From the NCBI GenBank assembly GCA_963792895.1, contig CAWBYA010000008.1, positions 310,001 to 374,000 on the forward strand: a DNA stretch of 64,000 nucleotides, given 5' to 3'. The stretch comes from UBA6912 sp963792895 (GTDB lineage Bacteria; Actinomycetota; Acidimicrobiia; Spongiisociales; UBA5794). Position 1 is the stretch's first letter; each line of letters opens with the position of its first letter. The notes beneath the pieces were generated by a model. It had not been told where the DNA came from and did not search any database. It saw nothing but the letters and a program-made list of their open reading frames with translations. This document shows, in pieces, positions 63,616 to 64,000 of this stretch. The translations under genes and the position numbers were made by a program.

Positions 63616-64000
63616 TCACCCCTCCTGAGCCGGAATCACGCACTCGGGCCGGGCGCCGCCGCTACCGGCGAAGCCATCCCAGACTTCGGGGTCGAAGCTG
63701 GGAGCCCCGCCGGGCTCATCGGTCGTGACGAAGCGCACGAGCGCCCGGTAGACCGCAGCGGCGTAGGCGTGCTGGAACTCAGGCGTACGCAGCAGCTCGG
63801 CCTCGGTTGGGTTGTTGATGTACGCCCCTTCGGCAATCACGGTCGGCACGGTCGAAGCTTTGAGCACGCCGTAGTACTGGCTGACACCATCACGCGGGCT
63901 GATGCGAGACTTGGCGCCCAGGAGAAGGGCGCCAACCCAGTCCGCCTCGAATTCGGTGAAGCCACGGCGAAACTCCTCGACGAGGAGCGTGGCCAGACGA
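63616..64000 (-). CDS. N-acetylmuramoyl-L-alanine amidase (Amidase_3), 3' part
   Basis: The gene continues past the window's right edge, and only the last 127 residues are seen. VPTVIAEGAYINNPTEAELL contains the conserved Glu and AF/YINNP pattern of AmiC/LytC-type zinc amidases. It is preceded by SRISPRDGVSQYYGVLKAS and followed by QHAYAAAVYRALVRF, which is typical of the domain's C-terminal helix. The enzyme cleaves the lactyl-alanine amide of peptidoglycan. The zinc His/Glu residues would lie beyond 64000. Confidence 0.8.
   Translation of the reverse strand, partial: RLATLLVEEFRRGFTEFEADWVGALLLGAKSRISPRDGVSQYYGVLKASTVPTVIAEGAYINNPTEAELLRTPEFQHAYAAAVYRALVRFVTTDEPGGAPSFDPEVWDGFAGSGGARPECVIPAQEG

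Noticed and set aside
1..64000. tRNA, rRNA or known riboswitch
   Set aside because: No cloverleaf with a GGTTCGAATC-type arm or riboswitch core was found by eye in the intergenic regions; a covariance-model scan would be needed to exclude small RNAs.

Overview
The window is high-GC DNA that reads as an actinobacterial chromosome segment. The markers are an AdnAB-type helicase-nuclease pair, an F420-type luciferase-like oxidoreductase, a DUF3097 protein, a RamB-type regulator beside the glyoxylate-shunt genes, an Rv0958/Rv0959-like AAA/VWA pair and a MprAB/PepD-like two-component/protease block. S-layer-homology repeats with a GCNPP...YCP pattern and many leaderless starts fit the Acidimicrobiia or a neighbouring deep actinobacterial class; that placement is inference. 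There are no rRNA, tRNA, CRISPR, prophage or complete insertion elements. It looks like core chromosome, with a small arsenic operon as the clearest accessory block.

Layout. 0-8.2 kb: a betaine/choline-type binding lipoprotein, a YceH-family protein, two UvrD-helicase/RecB-nuclease genes (AdnAB-like) and D-aminoacyl-tRNA deacylase. 8.3-16.7 kb: a DUF368 lipid-carrier translocase, an F420 oxidoreductase, a CPA2 antiporter coupled to a TrkA/USP regulator, an alpha-methylacyl-CoA racemase, and an ABC exporter (ATPase plus two ABC-2 permeases). 16.7-23.1 kb: a tightly overlapping nurA-herA-sbcD-sbcC operon for DNA end resection. 23.2-35.6 kb: a double-GNAT acetyltransferase, a second CPA2 antiporter, nucleoside hydrolase plus ribokinase, a PQQ sugar dehydrogenase, an RRM protein with IF-1, an MFS transporter, a CHAD protein, an Excalibur-like lipoprotein and small membrane or unknown proteins. 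36-44 kb: a second PQQ sugar dehydrogenase, MsrB, an AAA/VWA pair flanking a CoxG-like protein, and an S-layer-homology protein. 44-48.7 kb: ramB diverging from aceB-aceA. 48.7-55 kb: an acyltransferase, DUF3097, an ars operon (ArsR-ArsC fusion, aquaglyceroporin, ArsC), a CPA1 antiporter and a flavodoxin-like reductase. 55.5-62 kb: one co-directional block running response regulator, histidine kinase, HtrA protease, MoxR, DUF58, VWA. 62-64 kb: a secreted nuclease-lamin tail lipoprotein and the 3' part of an amidase.

Two properties cut across the window. First, at least 13 genes at the head of transcription units have a TANNNT hexamer exactly 6-7 nt before the start codon and usually no Shine-Dalgarno, so leaderless mRNA looks common. 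Genes inside operons instead start by GTGA/ATGA overlaps or have a ribosome binding site. Second, at least nine otherwise healthy genes carry single-base frame changes. This points to residual indel errors in the assembly rather than gene decay, so I give these genes their full extents.
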